This document shows, one piece after another, positions 12,046-24,200 of a stretch of 64,000 nt of DNA. The notes beneath the pieces are model-generated. The model had not been told where the DNA came from. It saw nothing but the letters and a program-made list of their open reading frames with translations, and ran no database searches. Made by a program: the position numbers and the translations under genes. Within the stretch, counting starts at the first letter, position 1; every line of letters starts with the position of its first letter. Origin of the DNA: Ottelia alismoides (lineage: Eukaryota; Streptophyta; Magnoliopsida; Alismatales; Hydrocharitaceae). The stretch lies in NCBI GenBank assembly GCA_037367405.1, contig JAZKJV010009775.1, positions 310,001 to 374,000 of the forward strand, read 5' to 3'.

Positions 12046-12135
12046 TATTGGAAAAAATGAATGACTTGTTTATTCATAAGACCCCAAGGCTCTCTTATAT
12101 AGGAGAAAAACTCTGGGTAAATAGCAAAAGAGATA
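12046..12135 (-). repeat. Copia A 3' LTR, part 1
   Basis: This piece aligns with 19695-19784 of the other LTR. It starts TATTGG where the intact end should be TGTTGG, and includes the TATA-like CTTATATAGG. It is cut at 12135 by the RTE LINE. The remaining 70 bp of the same LTR are at 14836-14905. Confidence 0.9.
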
Positions 12136-14835
12136 CAACAACAACAACAAAGCCTTTTCCCACAATTAAGTAGGGTCGGCTACATGGATTCTTCGCCTCC
12201 ATTCAGATCTATCTTGGGTCAATCCCGGGCTTATATCCACAAAACAAAGATCCCTTCGTATAGTCTCTTTCCAACACTTCTTGGGCCGTCCCCGCCCTCT
12301 CTTAGCTGACTCAACATCCCAACGCTCGCATCTCCTAACCGGTGCATCAGCTGATCTTCTTTGCAAATGACCAAACCATCTAAGCGGGTTTTTCGCATCT
12401 TATCCTCGATCGGAGAAACACCAACTTTCTTTCTGATTGCATCATTCCGAATCCGATCTTTACGTGTGTTTCCACACATCCACCTTAGCATTTTCATTTC
12501 TGTTACAGCCATTCTCTGCACATGTTTATGGTTCACATGCCAACATTCAAATACATAGAGCATAGCAGGTCTCACAGCTGCTTTGTAAAACTTTCCTTTA
12601 ATTTTTGAAGGAATTTTCTTATCACAGAGAACAGCAGAGGCTCCTCTCCACTTTAGCCAGCCTGCATTTATTCTGTTAGTAACATCTCCATCAATTTCCC
12701 CATCATGTTGCAAAATAGAACCCAGATATCTAAAAGAATCTCTCTTCTGAATGTTATCATCACCAATCTTCACCTCGATTCCTTCACCATTGCTTCCATC
12801 AAAGGTGCAATCCATATATTCTGTCTTAACCCTACTTATACGAAATCCTTTACTCTCCAACTCATGTCTCCAGACCTCAAGCTTCTCATTTACTCCATCT
12901 CTAGTCTCGTCAACCAACATAATATCATCAGCAAATAACATACACCAAGGGAACTCAACCTGAATGTGACTTGTCAACTCGTCCATAATCAAAGTAAAAA
13001 AGAAATGGACTCAAAGTTGAACCTTGATGTAAACCAATGTTGATGTCAAAATAGCCAGTCTTCCCAGACGGGGTCCTTACACAAGATAAAGCCCTATCAT
13101 ACATGTCCTTTATGAGGTTAATGTATAGGATAGACATTTGTCTCTTCTCCAAAACTCTCCACAATATCTCTCGTGGGACAGAATCATAAGCCCTCTCCAA
13201 ATCAATAAAGATCATATGGAGGTTCTTCTTTTTAGCTCTATAAATCTCCATTGTTCTCCTCAGCAAATGGATGGCTTCAATAGTTGAGCGACCTGGCATG
13301 AATCCGAATTGATTTTCTTTTAGGTTGGTAACTTGCCTCAACCTTCTTTCGATCACATTTTCCCAAATTTTCATAGTGTGACTCATCAGCTTGATACCTC
13401 TGTAATTTGAACAATTTTGAATGTCTCCTTTATTCTTATAAAGAGGCACCACGATACTCCTCCAATCTTCAGGCATTTTCTTGCTTCGCCAAATAACATT
13501 GAATAGATTCGTAAGCCAAGTCAAACTGCGCTCACCTAAAACTTTCCATACTTTACAGGAATGTCATCCGGTCCTACCCCTTTCCCAGGTCTCATAACCT
13601 TCAAAGCCTCCTCTACTTCCTTTCTTTGTATTAGTCTATAGCTTGCACGATTCAAGTAACCTTCACTACTAGCTAGATCACCCAAAGTGATCTCTCTATT
13701 TCCTTCCCCAATGAAAAGTTTATAGAAGTACTGCTCCCATCTAGTCTCTATATCCTTCTGAGTAACAAGCACGTGACCTTCCTCGTCCTTAATGCATCTC
13801 ACTTGAGAAAGGTCTTTGGTCTTTCTTTCTCTTGCTTTGGCCAACCTGAATATATCCTTCTGGCCCTCCTTAGAGTCGAGATTTTTATACAAAACTTCAT
13901 AAGTTTTTGACTTAGCTTCGCTTACAGCCTTCTTTGCTTCCTTCTTCGTTATTTTGTATTTTGTGACAGTTTCCTCTGTTCTATCCTTAGACATAGCTTT
14001 AAAGCATGCTCTTTTAACTTTTAGCTTCTCTTGCACCCCCTCACTCCACCACCAAGCCTCCTTTTGACCTGGGGATCCTCCCTTTGACTTGCCTAGTATC
14101 TCTTTGGCTACCTTTCAGATACAAGATGCTACTACCTCCCACATCTCGTTTACACTTCCGCTACAATCCCAAGATAAGTCTTCTAAAACCTTCTCCCTGA
14201 AGCTCGATTGCTTCAATGGAAGATTCCACCATCTAGTTCTAGTGATCTTAGGAACCCTCCTTTTCTTTACAATCCCTTTTATTTGCACATCCAAGACTAA
14301 CAAGCGATGTTGGGTTGTCAAACTCTCTCCTGGGATTACTTTGCAGTCTTTTACAACACAACCGATCTCTTCTCCTCAACGCAAAGTAATCTATCTGTAT
14401 TCTACTTGAGCCACTCTTATAAGTAATTAAATGTTCCTCCCTCTTCTTGAAGAGAATGTTTGCTATGCAAAGATCATATGCAGTTACAAAATCCAGGATG
14501 ACTTTTCTCTCTTCATTTCTATCCCCAAAACCACGTCCTCCATGAACACTAGCATACCCTGAAGCATCTTTTCCCACATGTCCATTAAGATCTCCACATA
14601 TGCAAATCATCTCTCTTTGTGGGATTCCTTGTAAAATCTTATCTAGATCCTCCCAAAAAGCTTGTTTAGTCCTTTCATCTAAACCAATTTGCGGTACATA
14701 AAGTGAGACTATATTCAGAATTTCTTCTTCAAGCACCAATTTTAGCAATATAATCCGATCCCTGAATCTTTGCACCTCAACCACACAATCCTTCAAATCC
14801 TTATGAACAACCACTCCAACACCGTTTCTACCCGT
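12136..14835 (-). mobile_element. RTE-type LINE inserted in copia A 3' LTR
   Basis: This is a 5'-truncated non-LTR retrotransposon. From 14835 downward the minus strand encodes the later part of an AP-like endonuclease (CICGDLNGHVGKDASGY near 14570, IQIDYFALRRRDR near 14390), then reverse transcriptase (PGKGVGPDDIP near 13560, PGRSTIEAIHLLRR near 13280, IGLHQGSTLSPFLF near 13010, intact LFADDIMLVDETRDG near 12930), and the RTE C-terminus (RRIHVADPT). It ends in a (TTG)n tail, seen as CAACAACAACAACAA at 12136-12150. The target duplication is AAATAGCAAAAGAGATA (12119-12135) and AAATAGCAAGAGAGGTA (14836-14852), with two mismatches. Stops and frameshifts break the coding frame at about 13530, 14040 and 14250. 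Confidence 0.92.
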
Positions 14836-14905
14836 AAATAGCAAGAGAGGTACATAGAGAAAATAAAATAAGGAATAACACCAAAGATGTATAGTAATCT
14901 CAACA
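14836..14905 (-). repeat. Copia A 3' LTR, part 2
   Basis: This continues the LTR interrupted at 12135. It matches 19768-19837 of the other LTR and ends CTCAACA at 14905. Its first 17 bases are one copy of the LINE target duplication. Confidence 0.9.
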
Positions 14906-16946
14906 CTCCCCCCAAGCTGGAGCATATATGTCTATCATGCTCAGCTTGGAACAGCATCTTCGGAAAGGGCCTCTAGTAAGAGCTTTGTTGAATATATCAG
15001 CAGTCTGAACTCCCGTAGAAACATGAGAGGTGGATATGAGACCCCTCTGGATTATGTCTCTGGTATAGTGGCAATCCACCTCTATATGCTTTGTACGTTC
15101 ATGGAATGCAGGATTATTTGCAATAAAAAGTGTTGCCTGATTGTCGCATAGAAGTTGCATAGCAAGAGGTACATCAACTGCAAGATCTGTCAAAACCGAC
15201 CTTACCCACATCATCTTTGCGCTTCCCTGAGCCATGGCCCTATATTCAAACTCTGCACTAGATCTAGCAATCATTGTTTGCTTCTTACTTTTCCTTGACA
15301 CGAATGAGTTGCCAACAAATATAGCATAGCCAGAAGTAGACTTCTTGTCCCTAGGGCATCCTGCATAATCTGCATCTGCACATGTTGTTACATCAAGAGA
15401 AGTTCTTCTGCTGAATATAAGACCACTTCCTGGTGAAGACTTCAAATATCTCAAAATCATATAGATTGCGTCCATATGAACCCTCCTAGGTTGTTCTATG
15501 AACTGGCTCACTTTGCTCACGGCAAAGGATATATTTGACCTGGTGATGGTAGCATATAGAAGCTTCCCAACCAGCTCTCTGTATCTCCTCTGATCTACCT
15601 CCTCAGTATCATCATCATATAGTCTCATACTTGGATCCATAGGAGTAGTAGAAGGCTTGTACCCTGTCATGCATGCCTCTAGAGGAAGATCAGTAACAAA
15701 CTACCTATGGGTCATCACAAGACCACGCTGGTTCCTGGCGAACTCTAATCCAAGGAAGTATCGAAGATTGCCAAGGTCCTTGGTCACAAACTGCTGACCT
15801 AGGAACTTTTTGGCCACCTAAATGCACTGCTCATCATCACCCGCGGAAATAATATCATCAACATAGACGAGAATAGCAACAGTACCTCTCTATGTCCTCT
15901 GGACAAAAAGTGAGTGATCCGCAATGGATCGGGCAAACCCCCGATGCTCTATCAATTCAAAAAGCTTCTGGTACCAAGCTCTGGGACTCTGTTTTAGGCC
16001 GTAGATTGCCTTGTGGAGCCTACACACTTTTTGAGGCTCCCCCTCAGCAATAAACCCTGGTGGTTGCAGCATAATAAACCTCCTTCTGTAGATCTCAATA
16101 AAGAAATGCATTCTTCACATTAAGTTGGTAAAGAGACCAGTCCCGTGAAACAACAACTGATACGAGAATGTGTAATGTTGAGTGTCTGGTCACTAGAGAG
16201 AAGGTATCATGATAATCCATCCCATAAGTCTGGGTGAATCCGCGTGCTCCAAGCCTTGCCTTGTAGCAATCCACACTGCCATCTGCTCGCAGCTTCACCG
16301 TAAATATCCATTTGCACCACACAACAGATGCACCTAGAGGGGCAGAAACAACACTCCAGGTACCACGAGACTGCAAAGCGGCCATATCCTCTTCCATGGC
16401 AAGTCGCCAACTGCTATCTTTTATGGCATCATGATATGTTTGTGGTATAGTAATAGTTGAGAGGCCCACAACAAACCTCTTGTACTCCTCTGAGAGATGG
16501 TCCAAGGAAACATGTGTGGCTAGAGGGTACGTAGCATAGTTGCGATGGGGCTTCCTCAAGGCAATAGCTATATCGAGGTCATCAGCCTCTCTGTTCTCTA
16601 TTATCAGCTCCTCATGTGTAGTATCATGTGGATCAAGCATCGCATCAATGCCATCAGTAGAAACAGTGTGTTCACTACAGACCAAGGGCGTGCTGGATGA
16701 TAGGGAAGGCGCAGGAGCAGAGGGACGAATAGAGGACCTACGAATGTAAAATCGAGGTAGGAACTGAGGCAGGGTAGATGGAGGTGGAGGTGGAGGTAGT
16801 GGAGATGTAGGTGACTGAGACTCAACATGAGGAGTTCTTGGTGGAGATGACGGAGGTGGTGGACTCCTCACCATAGTCAACATTAAACAACTTGTCGCCT
16901 GTAGGAGAAAAATACATAATAGACTCAAAAAATGTGACATCAACAC
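14900..16946 (-). pseudogene. Copia A reverse transcriptase and RNase H
   Basis: Reading downward from about 16600, the minus strand encodes the polymerase that copies element RNA into DNA. Landmarks are [21 protein letters not shown] near 16400, [16 protein letters not shown] sequence near 16300, [10 protein letters not shown] near 16100, GLKQSPRAWYQKL near 15980 and an intact YVDDII box near 15860. RNase H follows with ADADYAGCPRDKKSTSGY near 15360, RSSAEFEYRAMAQ near 15250, LLCDNQATLFIANN near 15130 and HIEVDCHYTRD near 15070, ending in the LTR at 14900. Frame breaks occur at about 16100, 15890 and 15690. The first 100 codons of the upper frame are a Pro- and Ser-rich linker between integrase and polymerase. 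Confidence 0.88.
14906..14920 (-). other. Copia A polypurine tract
   Basis: The minus strand reads AGCTTGGGGGGAG directly before the LTR start TGTTGAG. This purine run is the expected plus-strand DNA priming site of a copia element and fixes the LTR boundary. Confidence 0.85.
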
Positions 16947-18260
16947 TCACATAATATTTTCTCCCAACTGGATCAAAACATCTATACCCTTTTTGGGTAC
17001 GAGAATAGCCAACGAAACACACATTTGACAACTCTAGGAGAGAGCTTGTCACGACCAGGAGTAAAATTGTGGACAAAAGCCACAGATCCAAAGACTCTGG
17101 GGGTAAGTGAGAATAAGTCCTCGGAAACGCAGTCAAGAAAGGAACTTTTTCTCCAAGCATAGTAGACGGCATGCGGTTCACCAAGTAACATGCAGTAAGA
17201 ACTGCATCACCCCAGAAAGAATGAGGAGCTGGACTCTGAATCAAGAGTCCTCGTGACATCTAAACGATGATGGTATTTGCATTCAGCAACACCGTTCTGC
17301 TGTGAAGTGTACGCATACGAAGTTTGATGAACAACACCAATAGATCTAAAGAAGTCCGACAAATGTAAAGTAGAAAACTCCAAAGCATTGTCAGTGCGAA
17401 TAAACATTAGCTGAAAAAATGTTCTTGACGTCAATAAGAAAAGATTTAATCACAGGACCAGCTTCAGACTTATTCTTTAACATGAAAACCTAAGATAATC
17501 TAGAGAAATCATCCACAGCAACCATATAGAATCAATGTCCCCAATTATCGGAAACACGACTAGGGCCCCAGATATCAAAATGAAGCAACTCAAACAGCTG
17601 ACTACTGTGACTGCTGTGATGACTCTGACGACTCGAAAACGAGAAACGATGGTGCTTCCCAAGATGACACGCCTTACACTCCAAGGAAGTACAAGTGGAG
17701 ATCTGTAGGAGGACATGACATAACTTCTGCTGCGGAAGGTGTCCAAAGCGGAGGTGCCACATGAAAAGAGAAACAGAGCCAGACGGGATAGTAGCAGCAC
17801 CAGCACACGGAGGCAGGACAAGTCTGTAAAGTTCTCTCTGCTTACAGCCACATCCATTCACCCTGCCCATGAGTATGTCCTGAAACCCAAGAGAAGAAGG
17901 ATCAAATATGGCACGACAATGTAAATCTTTTGTAATATGGCTAATAGACAAAAGATTCATCTGAAATGTTGGAGCATGTAAAACATTCTGCAGACGCATC
18001 GAGGGAGCTAGAACAATCTCCCCCTGTCGAACAATGGGTAGATGAACCCCATTGGCAATCACCACTGATCTACCAAGAGGTGTAGACCTATAAGAAGTAA
18101 ATTGTACACGATCACCACACATATATATGATGAGATGCTCCAGAGTCCATGATCCAATCAAACAAATCTGAACTGATACTACTGGTAAGGGCATAAGCAA
18201 TACCTAAAGGGCTTGAAGAGGCTCTAGCAGCGTGCGCGACATCTGAAGACCCTACATTCG
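16870..18260 (-). pseudogene. Copia A protease and integrase
   Basis: The minus strand near 18150 reads WIMDSGASHHI, the aspartic-protease box with its DSGA catalytic motif intact, but a 1-nt frameshift follows at once. The next frame runs through LLSISHITKDLHCRAIF (pre-integrase) to CKACHLGKHHRFSF and LLHFDIWGPSRVSDNWG (17620-17530), the start of the integrase catalytic core. The rest of integrase lies in other frames, with FYMVAVDDFSRLSWVFMLK near 17500, HQTSYAYTSQQNGVAE near 17300 and FWGDAVLTACYLVNRMPS near 17200. At least three frame breaks are present. A second copy of the pre-integrase part lies at 48905-49195. Confidence 0.87.
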
Positions 18261-18289
18261 AAGTAGTAGGATTAGTCATCACCCCTCAC

Positions 18290-19159
18290 AGTCTTGAAAC
18301 AATATCATCAAAGCCTGCATCATGAACCAGAGCAGTAGTAGAAGTAGGCTCGGTCTGCTCAGCAACTCGGGCAAACACATAATACCCATGCTTCTGATAG
18401 CATGTCTCCTCAGAATGACCAGGACGGTGGCAATGTGAACATGGACCTTGCTGACATCCTCCTCAACCACGAAACTGTGACGTACCCCCTCTGCCACGAG
18501 AGGTTGCCATAATAGAGGGAGTCTGAGCCACAATAGTAGATGAAATAGTAATTCTGCTCAGCCTCTTGTAAACCTCCTCCATCTGAGGTATCGTCTCTCC
18601 AGTAAGTAGTTGAGTACGTGCTGCATCGTACTCAGCGTCAAGAGATGACAGAAATGTTCCTATCATAGTAGCATTCCTATATGCATGTTGCTGCTCAGTG
18701 CTAGTAGTAATAGGCATGAAGCTATGCAGACGCTCAAACATGCCTCTAAGATGCGAGAAGTGTGCATGAAGAAGTCGACTATTCTGCTTGGTCGAAAAAA
18801 ATATCAAACTGCAACTGTAGAATTTTGCTCTCATTTTTTGCCTGCCCATACGTGTCTGCTAAGATGTCCCACATAGCCCTTATTGTGGGTTGATTGACAA
18901 TATCATAGACAATCTCCGTGGTGAGCGTCCCGGAGAGCCAAATGCGACCATAGGCATCATCTTGCTTCCAAGAAGCATTAGCCTTAGTCTTGTCCTCCGA
19001 CTCTGGATCCATCAGAATGTGCTCCTTATTATGGCACTGCACCAGGATACGAAACTGCATGGACCACAACTCGTAGTTGGTCCCATCCATCTTCATGATG
19101 GGAGCCGGGCCCTTAAAGGCACCACACGATGAAAAAACATCACCCGTGTTCTCTGACAT
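18290..19159 (-). pseudogene. Copia A gag
   Basis: The minus-strand start MSENTGDVF lies at 19159. The capsid-like UBN2 region follows (MKMDGTNYELWSMQFRILVQ; IVNQPTIRAMWDILADTY). A break near 18779 is followed by FLSSLDAEYDAARTQLL and then by the zinc knuckle CSHCHRPGHSEETC near 18430, a complete CX2CX4HX4C motif that binds element RNA. Two frame breaks separate the three parts. The start at 19159 is chosen because homology to copia gag begins there; the longer open frame to 19225 is leader. Confidence 0.85.
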
Positions 19160-19681
19160 GGTAGCAAGAACGCCGATATCCGGAACAAATCTAAAGAGTA
19201 TACTGCTTTGAATGAGTCTACACAATCACATATGGAGGATTGGTTGTATTTGTAGACTCATACAACCATCCTCACTTCTTGTTGTAGTCTAGAGTCGGAA
19301 ATCGTGATCTATATGTTGAAAATCACGAGAAACCGAGCAAGATCTGATTGCAGGTTGCACGTGTTCAAGGGCAACGATGCGCGGGTGCACGCTGGAGCAA
19401 GTGCACAGATGTATGCAGGTGCGCGCTGGAGCAGGGCGCATGTGCACACTGCGTGTGGTGCACTTTGGTGCAGAGGCGCGGTTGGGCATGACGCGCGGGG
19501 CACAGGCGTAGTGTGCAGATGCACGTGGGCGCAAGGGCATGGAGCAGGTGCGCAGGCGCAGTGCGCAGGTGCGGTGGCGCAAGGGCACGGCGTTGGAAAG
19601 TTGCGCGTGAGGTTGTAGTGATGGATGGTGCACGGAGAGGGGGGCAAAGGGTGGGATACAGGAACCCCGATCTAGGACCGT
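19160..19681 (-). other. Copia A untranslated leader with G+C-rich short repeats
   Basis: Between the primer site and gag lies about 520 bp. At 19370-19600 this is an imperfect array of GCGCAGGTGC-like words, which open long overlapping frames on both strands that are not genes. Comparable G+C-rich, codon-like repeats occur in the leaders of copia C (26414-26540) and copia D (38690-38990), so this looks like a shared trait of these short-LTR elements. Confidence 0.6.
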
Positions 19682-19694
19682 TGTTCCGATACCA
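19682..19694 (-). other. Copia A primer-binding site
   Basis: The minus strand reads TGGTATCGGAACA directly after the 5' LTR. It begins TGGTATC like the initiator tRNA-Met complement (TGGTATCAGAGC) used by plant copia elements, with later mismatches. It is the site where reverse transcription would start. Confidence 0.85.
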
Positions 19695-19837
19695 TGTTGG
19701 GAAAAATGAACGACTTGATTATTCATGAGACCCCAGGGCTCTCTTATATAAGAGAAAAACCCTGAGTAAATAACAAGAGAGGTACATAAAGATTATAAAA
19801 TAAGGAATAACACCAAAGATGTACGGTAATCTCAACA
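19695..19837 (-). repeat. Copia A 5' LTR, 143 bp
   Basis: On the plus strand the LTR begins TGTTGGGAAAAATG and ends ATCTCAACA, with TG..CA ends. A TATA-like CTTATATAAG lies inside. The LTR is very short for a plant copia. Confidence 0.93.
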
Positions 19838-21206
19838 CTGAGCAATGGCATTTAGTTGTCCTCATTGTAAGGGTAAAGCATTGGATCCCGCTGCAGTATA
19901 AGTCTGTTACGGTGGAGGACGTTGAAAACCTCTATCTCTACAGCGAAATCCTTATCCATGTGTATATGATGAACCGTTGGACCTCGCACTCTGTTGAGGT
20001 GTGCCCAAACCACTAGCATGTCGGGGACATTATGCTATGATGTGGCCAGGCTGGTGGCAATGGAAATAAACTCATTGTAAGAGCGATCCTACATAAACCA
20101 TATTGCCTCCTCGCAGTCTGTGGCTCTGTGGGTATACTGGGGGTGGAGAAGTAATGTATCACGATTAGACAAAGCATGTCCCAAGATGTGAGACGAAGTG
20201 GGACCGCTAGTTATTGGTGCCTCTGCAAATGGGTGGAAACGGCGATCTCTGCGAGGACGGAATGAATCTCGACGTGTTGTCCTACTGTATTGTAGAATTT
20301 AAGACTGAGTCTGTCGTGCAAGTTGTCGGCTCTGAGTAGCTCCCACTTTGTCACCTTCGTCGTCACCTCCTTGATGGAGGTAAGATCCAAGGTGGAGAAT
20401 CTATCCCGAACCTCCTCATGTATCCCTCAGATGAACTTCTGCAAGTTCTCCTATGGATAAGTTGTTGTAGTAGAAGGGGAATGGCGAGACAACTCCGTGT
20501 AACGGATAAGGTACTCTTGGATTGTCATCGAGCCTTGGGTCAGCTCGATAACTCTCTTCTCTGATCCTCTACACAATGGTCCAGGTAGAACTCTGTGCGG
20601 AACTCGTCAAAGAAAACCTCCCAAGTGATGGGCTTGATCAGGAGCTCCATGGTGGCATTCCACCACCGCTCTGCATACACTGCCAGCGAGTACTCTGCAA
20701 AAGACACCCAATTGTCCTCACGTTCGTAGATCATCCTCAAAACTTTTGCTACTTGCAACATCCACAGCTCTGCATCCTCAAGGGTGGTGGTACCGAAGAA
20801 CTATGGTACCATCGCCCGCTGATAAGCTGCATAAGTGCTTTGATGCTTTTACAAGGCATCAGCATCCTCCATCTGCTCAGGCTCTAGAGTGAATGACATA
20901 TTAACGCTCTCCTCCCCGTCGTGAGAGGGGCGATAGGAGGGATCGCCTTTCGGTTGTAGTCATTGCTCGATCACCTCTTGGCAATGTGGGATGCCCCGTA
21001 CGGCTTGTACAAGGAAGGCCAATTGTTGTGCCACATCTTGGTTCATACGAGGCGAAATGGTTCTGCAAAACAACCCATGACATTAATACTTGTCGTAACA
21101 CTTAGAGAGACATGAACATGAAAATTGACATACTAATCTCCTGGGGGTCATGTAAGCATCAAAAGTCGTACACTATCCCTATTTTGAATACCGCATAAGA
21201 ATTGTA
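19838..21206 (-). pseudogene. Gypsy E gag
   Basis: The minus strand near 20760-20540 encodes a Ty3/gypsy gag core: EREDNWVSFAEYSLAVYAERWW, then ITWEVFFDEFRTEFYLDH, the retrotransposon-gag family pattern. The flanking stretches 21100-20770 (start) and 20530-19840 (end) read as gag only with several stops and frame changes. The gag end reaches 19838, where copia A is inserted, and the frame continues into the protease at 12045. At 21206 the sequence is cut by the poly(A) end of the L1, and the 5' LTR is not present. Confidence 0.7.
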
Positions 21207-24200
21207 TTTTTTTTTTAGAAAGAAGACGGGTGAGTTCCCGTTATATTTTAATAAAGAGTCGTTACAACCTAACACGAGGCCCAGGATGTATAAAGGGCGT
21301 TACAGTGAATCACCACATTCTCGGAATAAAATCTAACATTGTTAAAGATGCAATCGTTTCTTCCTTGCCAAATCGCCCAAACCGCAGCAAAGGCTATAGA
21401 TATGTCATCAGAGGAGCCGGACCCAAGCCGCCTGATGGACTGCCGATGTACTCTCATGACTCACCCAAGGTAAGTTCAAGGACTGCCAAACCTCCACTGA
21501 AAGACGGCAAGTTAAGAAGATGTGTTCGGCATCCTCATTATGAGCATGAGATCTATCGCAAGTAACATCCTGAGAGCCAAATAAATGGGCCCTTCTCATC
21601 TTGTCGCAGATCCTGTTCCTCCGGAGGCTCCACAAAAAAAATTTTACCCTAAGGGGGATCTTAGCGGCCCATATCAGACGCAAGTCCTGGGCCAACTCCG
21701 TATTCGACGCCGCGTCCGAGTTACGAAGATGATTGTAAATGCTTTTGGTAGAGAACTTAGTACCAGCCCACATAAAGTGGTCACAGTTGACCGGAGCATT
21801 ATCGACAATGATGTCCGACACAGGCGGGAGCTCAGAGAGGAGACGCAAGAAATCATCAACCCGCTGCGGGGGGAGGGGGTTGACGAAGAGCGGTGCCCAG
21901 GTGTCAGTCTCCCCCGCATGGGAGACGGAACAATCACGGTCCAAGGATAATGCAAACAGCCTCGGAAACTTATCACAAAGCCTTCCTTCTCCGGACCAAT
22001 CATCCATCCAGAAGCGAAAGAGCCGGCCATTCCGCACCACCGGCGCCAAGAATTGAGAGACCTTCGGCAAAGCTTTACGAATACCAGACCAAAGAGGAGA
22101 TTCCCTCCGAATGCGTCTGGCCACCAAATCACCCCTCACGTCATAAATCTTGCGAAGAAGCCGATGAACCACTGCCTGGGAGGGACCCCAAATATGGGCC
22201 ACCCACTTGCCAAGCAATGCCAAATTCATGCAATCGAGATCCCGGATACCCAGGCCGCCCGCATGCCTGTTGTTAGTAATCTCCTTCCAACCGACCACGT
22301 GTACGCCCGCCCTCTGCTGCTTCCCATCCGACCGAAAGAAAGATTCCATTAGCGATTCCATCTTTTTCCGAACACCAGCGGGAAGGGTGTGGGTGCTAAA
22401 GAAAAAAAATGGGAATAGCCGATAAAACATACTTGAGCAAAATCAATTTTCCCCCCTGGAAAGACAAGATGTCTTCCAACCAGCCAACTTACGTTCCATC
22501 TTCTGTATAACCCGATCCCAGTCCGCCCTCTTAAGCCTACCGTCCGTCAGCGGAAGGCCTAGATAATTAATAGGAAGAGATCCCAAAGTGCAACCAGTGA
22601 TGTTGCCAAGCTCCACACGCTCCCCAGGCTCCATACCGAACGTGACCACCTGAGATTTGTCACGGTTAGCAACGAGCCCGGAAAGCTCACCGAAAATACC
22701 CAATAACATAGCCGCATTCTCTGAGTGCGACGAGGAGCCCCAAGCAGAACCAATGTGTCGTCAGCGTATTGCAAAATGGGAATAGAGATGTCGTCGAGTG
22801 AGAAGCCAGCGCATATCCCCACCTCAACCGACTGAACGAGCAAGACGGCCAACGAATCGGCAACAATGTCGAAAATAAGCGGAGCCATAGGACAGCCCTG
22901 CCGAATCCCACGCTGAGGTTGGAAGGGTGGGCCCTCCGGCCTGCCGTTGATCATAACGGAGAGGGAAGTAGTCGTAATGCAGCATATTATCCAACCAATC
23001 CAGATGTCCGGAAATCCTCGCAGCCGCAGGGATGTCCAAATGAAATTCCAAGCGACACAATCATAGGCTTTGAAGAAATCTATCTTTCACAGAGCACCTT
23101 TTGTCTTCGTTCTTTTCCAATGTAAACAAATTTCAAAAGCCATAACCAAAATGTCCACCATCTGCCTGCCCGGAATGAAGGCCCCTTGAGTAGGCAAAAT
23201 CACCGAGTCAATCACCAAATGCATGCGGTTCGCGAGGGTCTTAGCAATGATAGGATAAAGGCCATTAGAAAGTGCTATGGGACGGAAATCGTCAACCACG
23301 TTGGGGGGGTCCTTCTTCGGGAGCAAGAAAATAAGCGCCCTTCTGATTTTCTCCATGCCATGATTCCCAGCGGCAAATTCGTTCAATAGATCAAGCAACT
23401 CCCCCTTTAACAGCGGCCAGAATTCCTTGTAAAAAAGGATGGGAAAACCGTCGGACCCGGGAGAGCCCTCAGCATTGAGGCCCCACACCGCCTCCCTAAT
23501 CTCCGATTCGGTGAAGGCCGACACGAGCGCCGAAGCCTGCAACTCGCTCAGCCTCCGCACACCTCTACCCAACCAAGACCAACCAGACTGGGGCTGCTTC
23601 CTAGAGATGCGCACGAAATGGTTGCGGATCGCCTGACCGATAGCCGCCTCCCCAGAAGCCCTCTGGCCGTCGACGAAGATGACATGAATGGAGTTCCTTC
23701 TACGCCTCCCTCATGCCATGTTGTGGAAAAAACGGGTGTTGGCGTCACCCTCACGCAACCAACGTTGCCGAGACCTCTGTCTCCAGTGAATCTCCTCTTT
23801 CTTATCCTCCAGTAAGATCTCATCAAGAAGCCGTCGCCGCTCCTCCGCCTCCTCAGGGCCCAAGCCCTGAGCATCGTCCAAAGCGTCTAAACGTGAAATA
23901 CCCTCCTGAGCAATGTTTCACCGTAAAGTGCGGCTGGTCCGAATCTCCCTGGCATACTGCGAAAGATGCTTACGAAGAAGCGTTAGCTTGGTGCTAAAAC
24001 GGATCACCGTCGAACCCTCCGGAGACCACTCCCTCCAAGTAGTCTCAACCATCTCCTTGAAACCATCTTCGAGAAGCCAAGTTTTCTCAAATCTGAAAAA
24101 AGATCTTCTCCTCTCCTCCTCCCCCGAGACCCAAAGGATGGGTGTATGGTCAGAGTGGGCGCGAGGAAGCGCCCGTACCCGCGCAAGAGGGAACTGCTCC

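Larger units (their letters stand above)
12046..19837 (-). mobile_element. Ty1/copia element A, near complete, with nested LINE
   Basis: This is a minus-strand copia retrotransposon with both LTRs, a primer-binding site, gag, protease, integrase, reverse transcriptase, RNase H and a polypurine tract, about 5.1 kb without the LINE in its 3' LTR. The flanks CGGAG (before 12046) and CTGAG (after 19837) match in four of five positions and fit the 5-bp target duplication of copia. It lies inside gypsy E: gag reads up to the insertion on one side and protease resumes in the same frame on the other. Stops and frameshifts make it non-functional. The first 90 bp of the two LTRs differ at about 12 sites, nearly all transitions, which suggests an old, formerly methylated copy. 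Confidence 0.93.

Noticed and set aside
19289..19726. Overlapping open frames of 104-145 codons on both strands
   Set aside because: They arise from the G+C-rich repeats in the copia A leader and LTR; composition is Cys/His/Pro-rich on one strand and Gly/Ala-rich on the other, with no domain.
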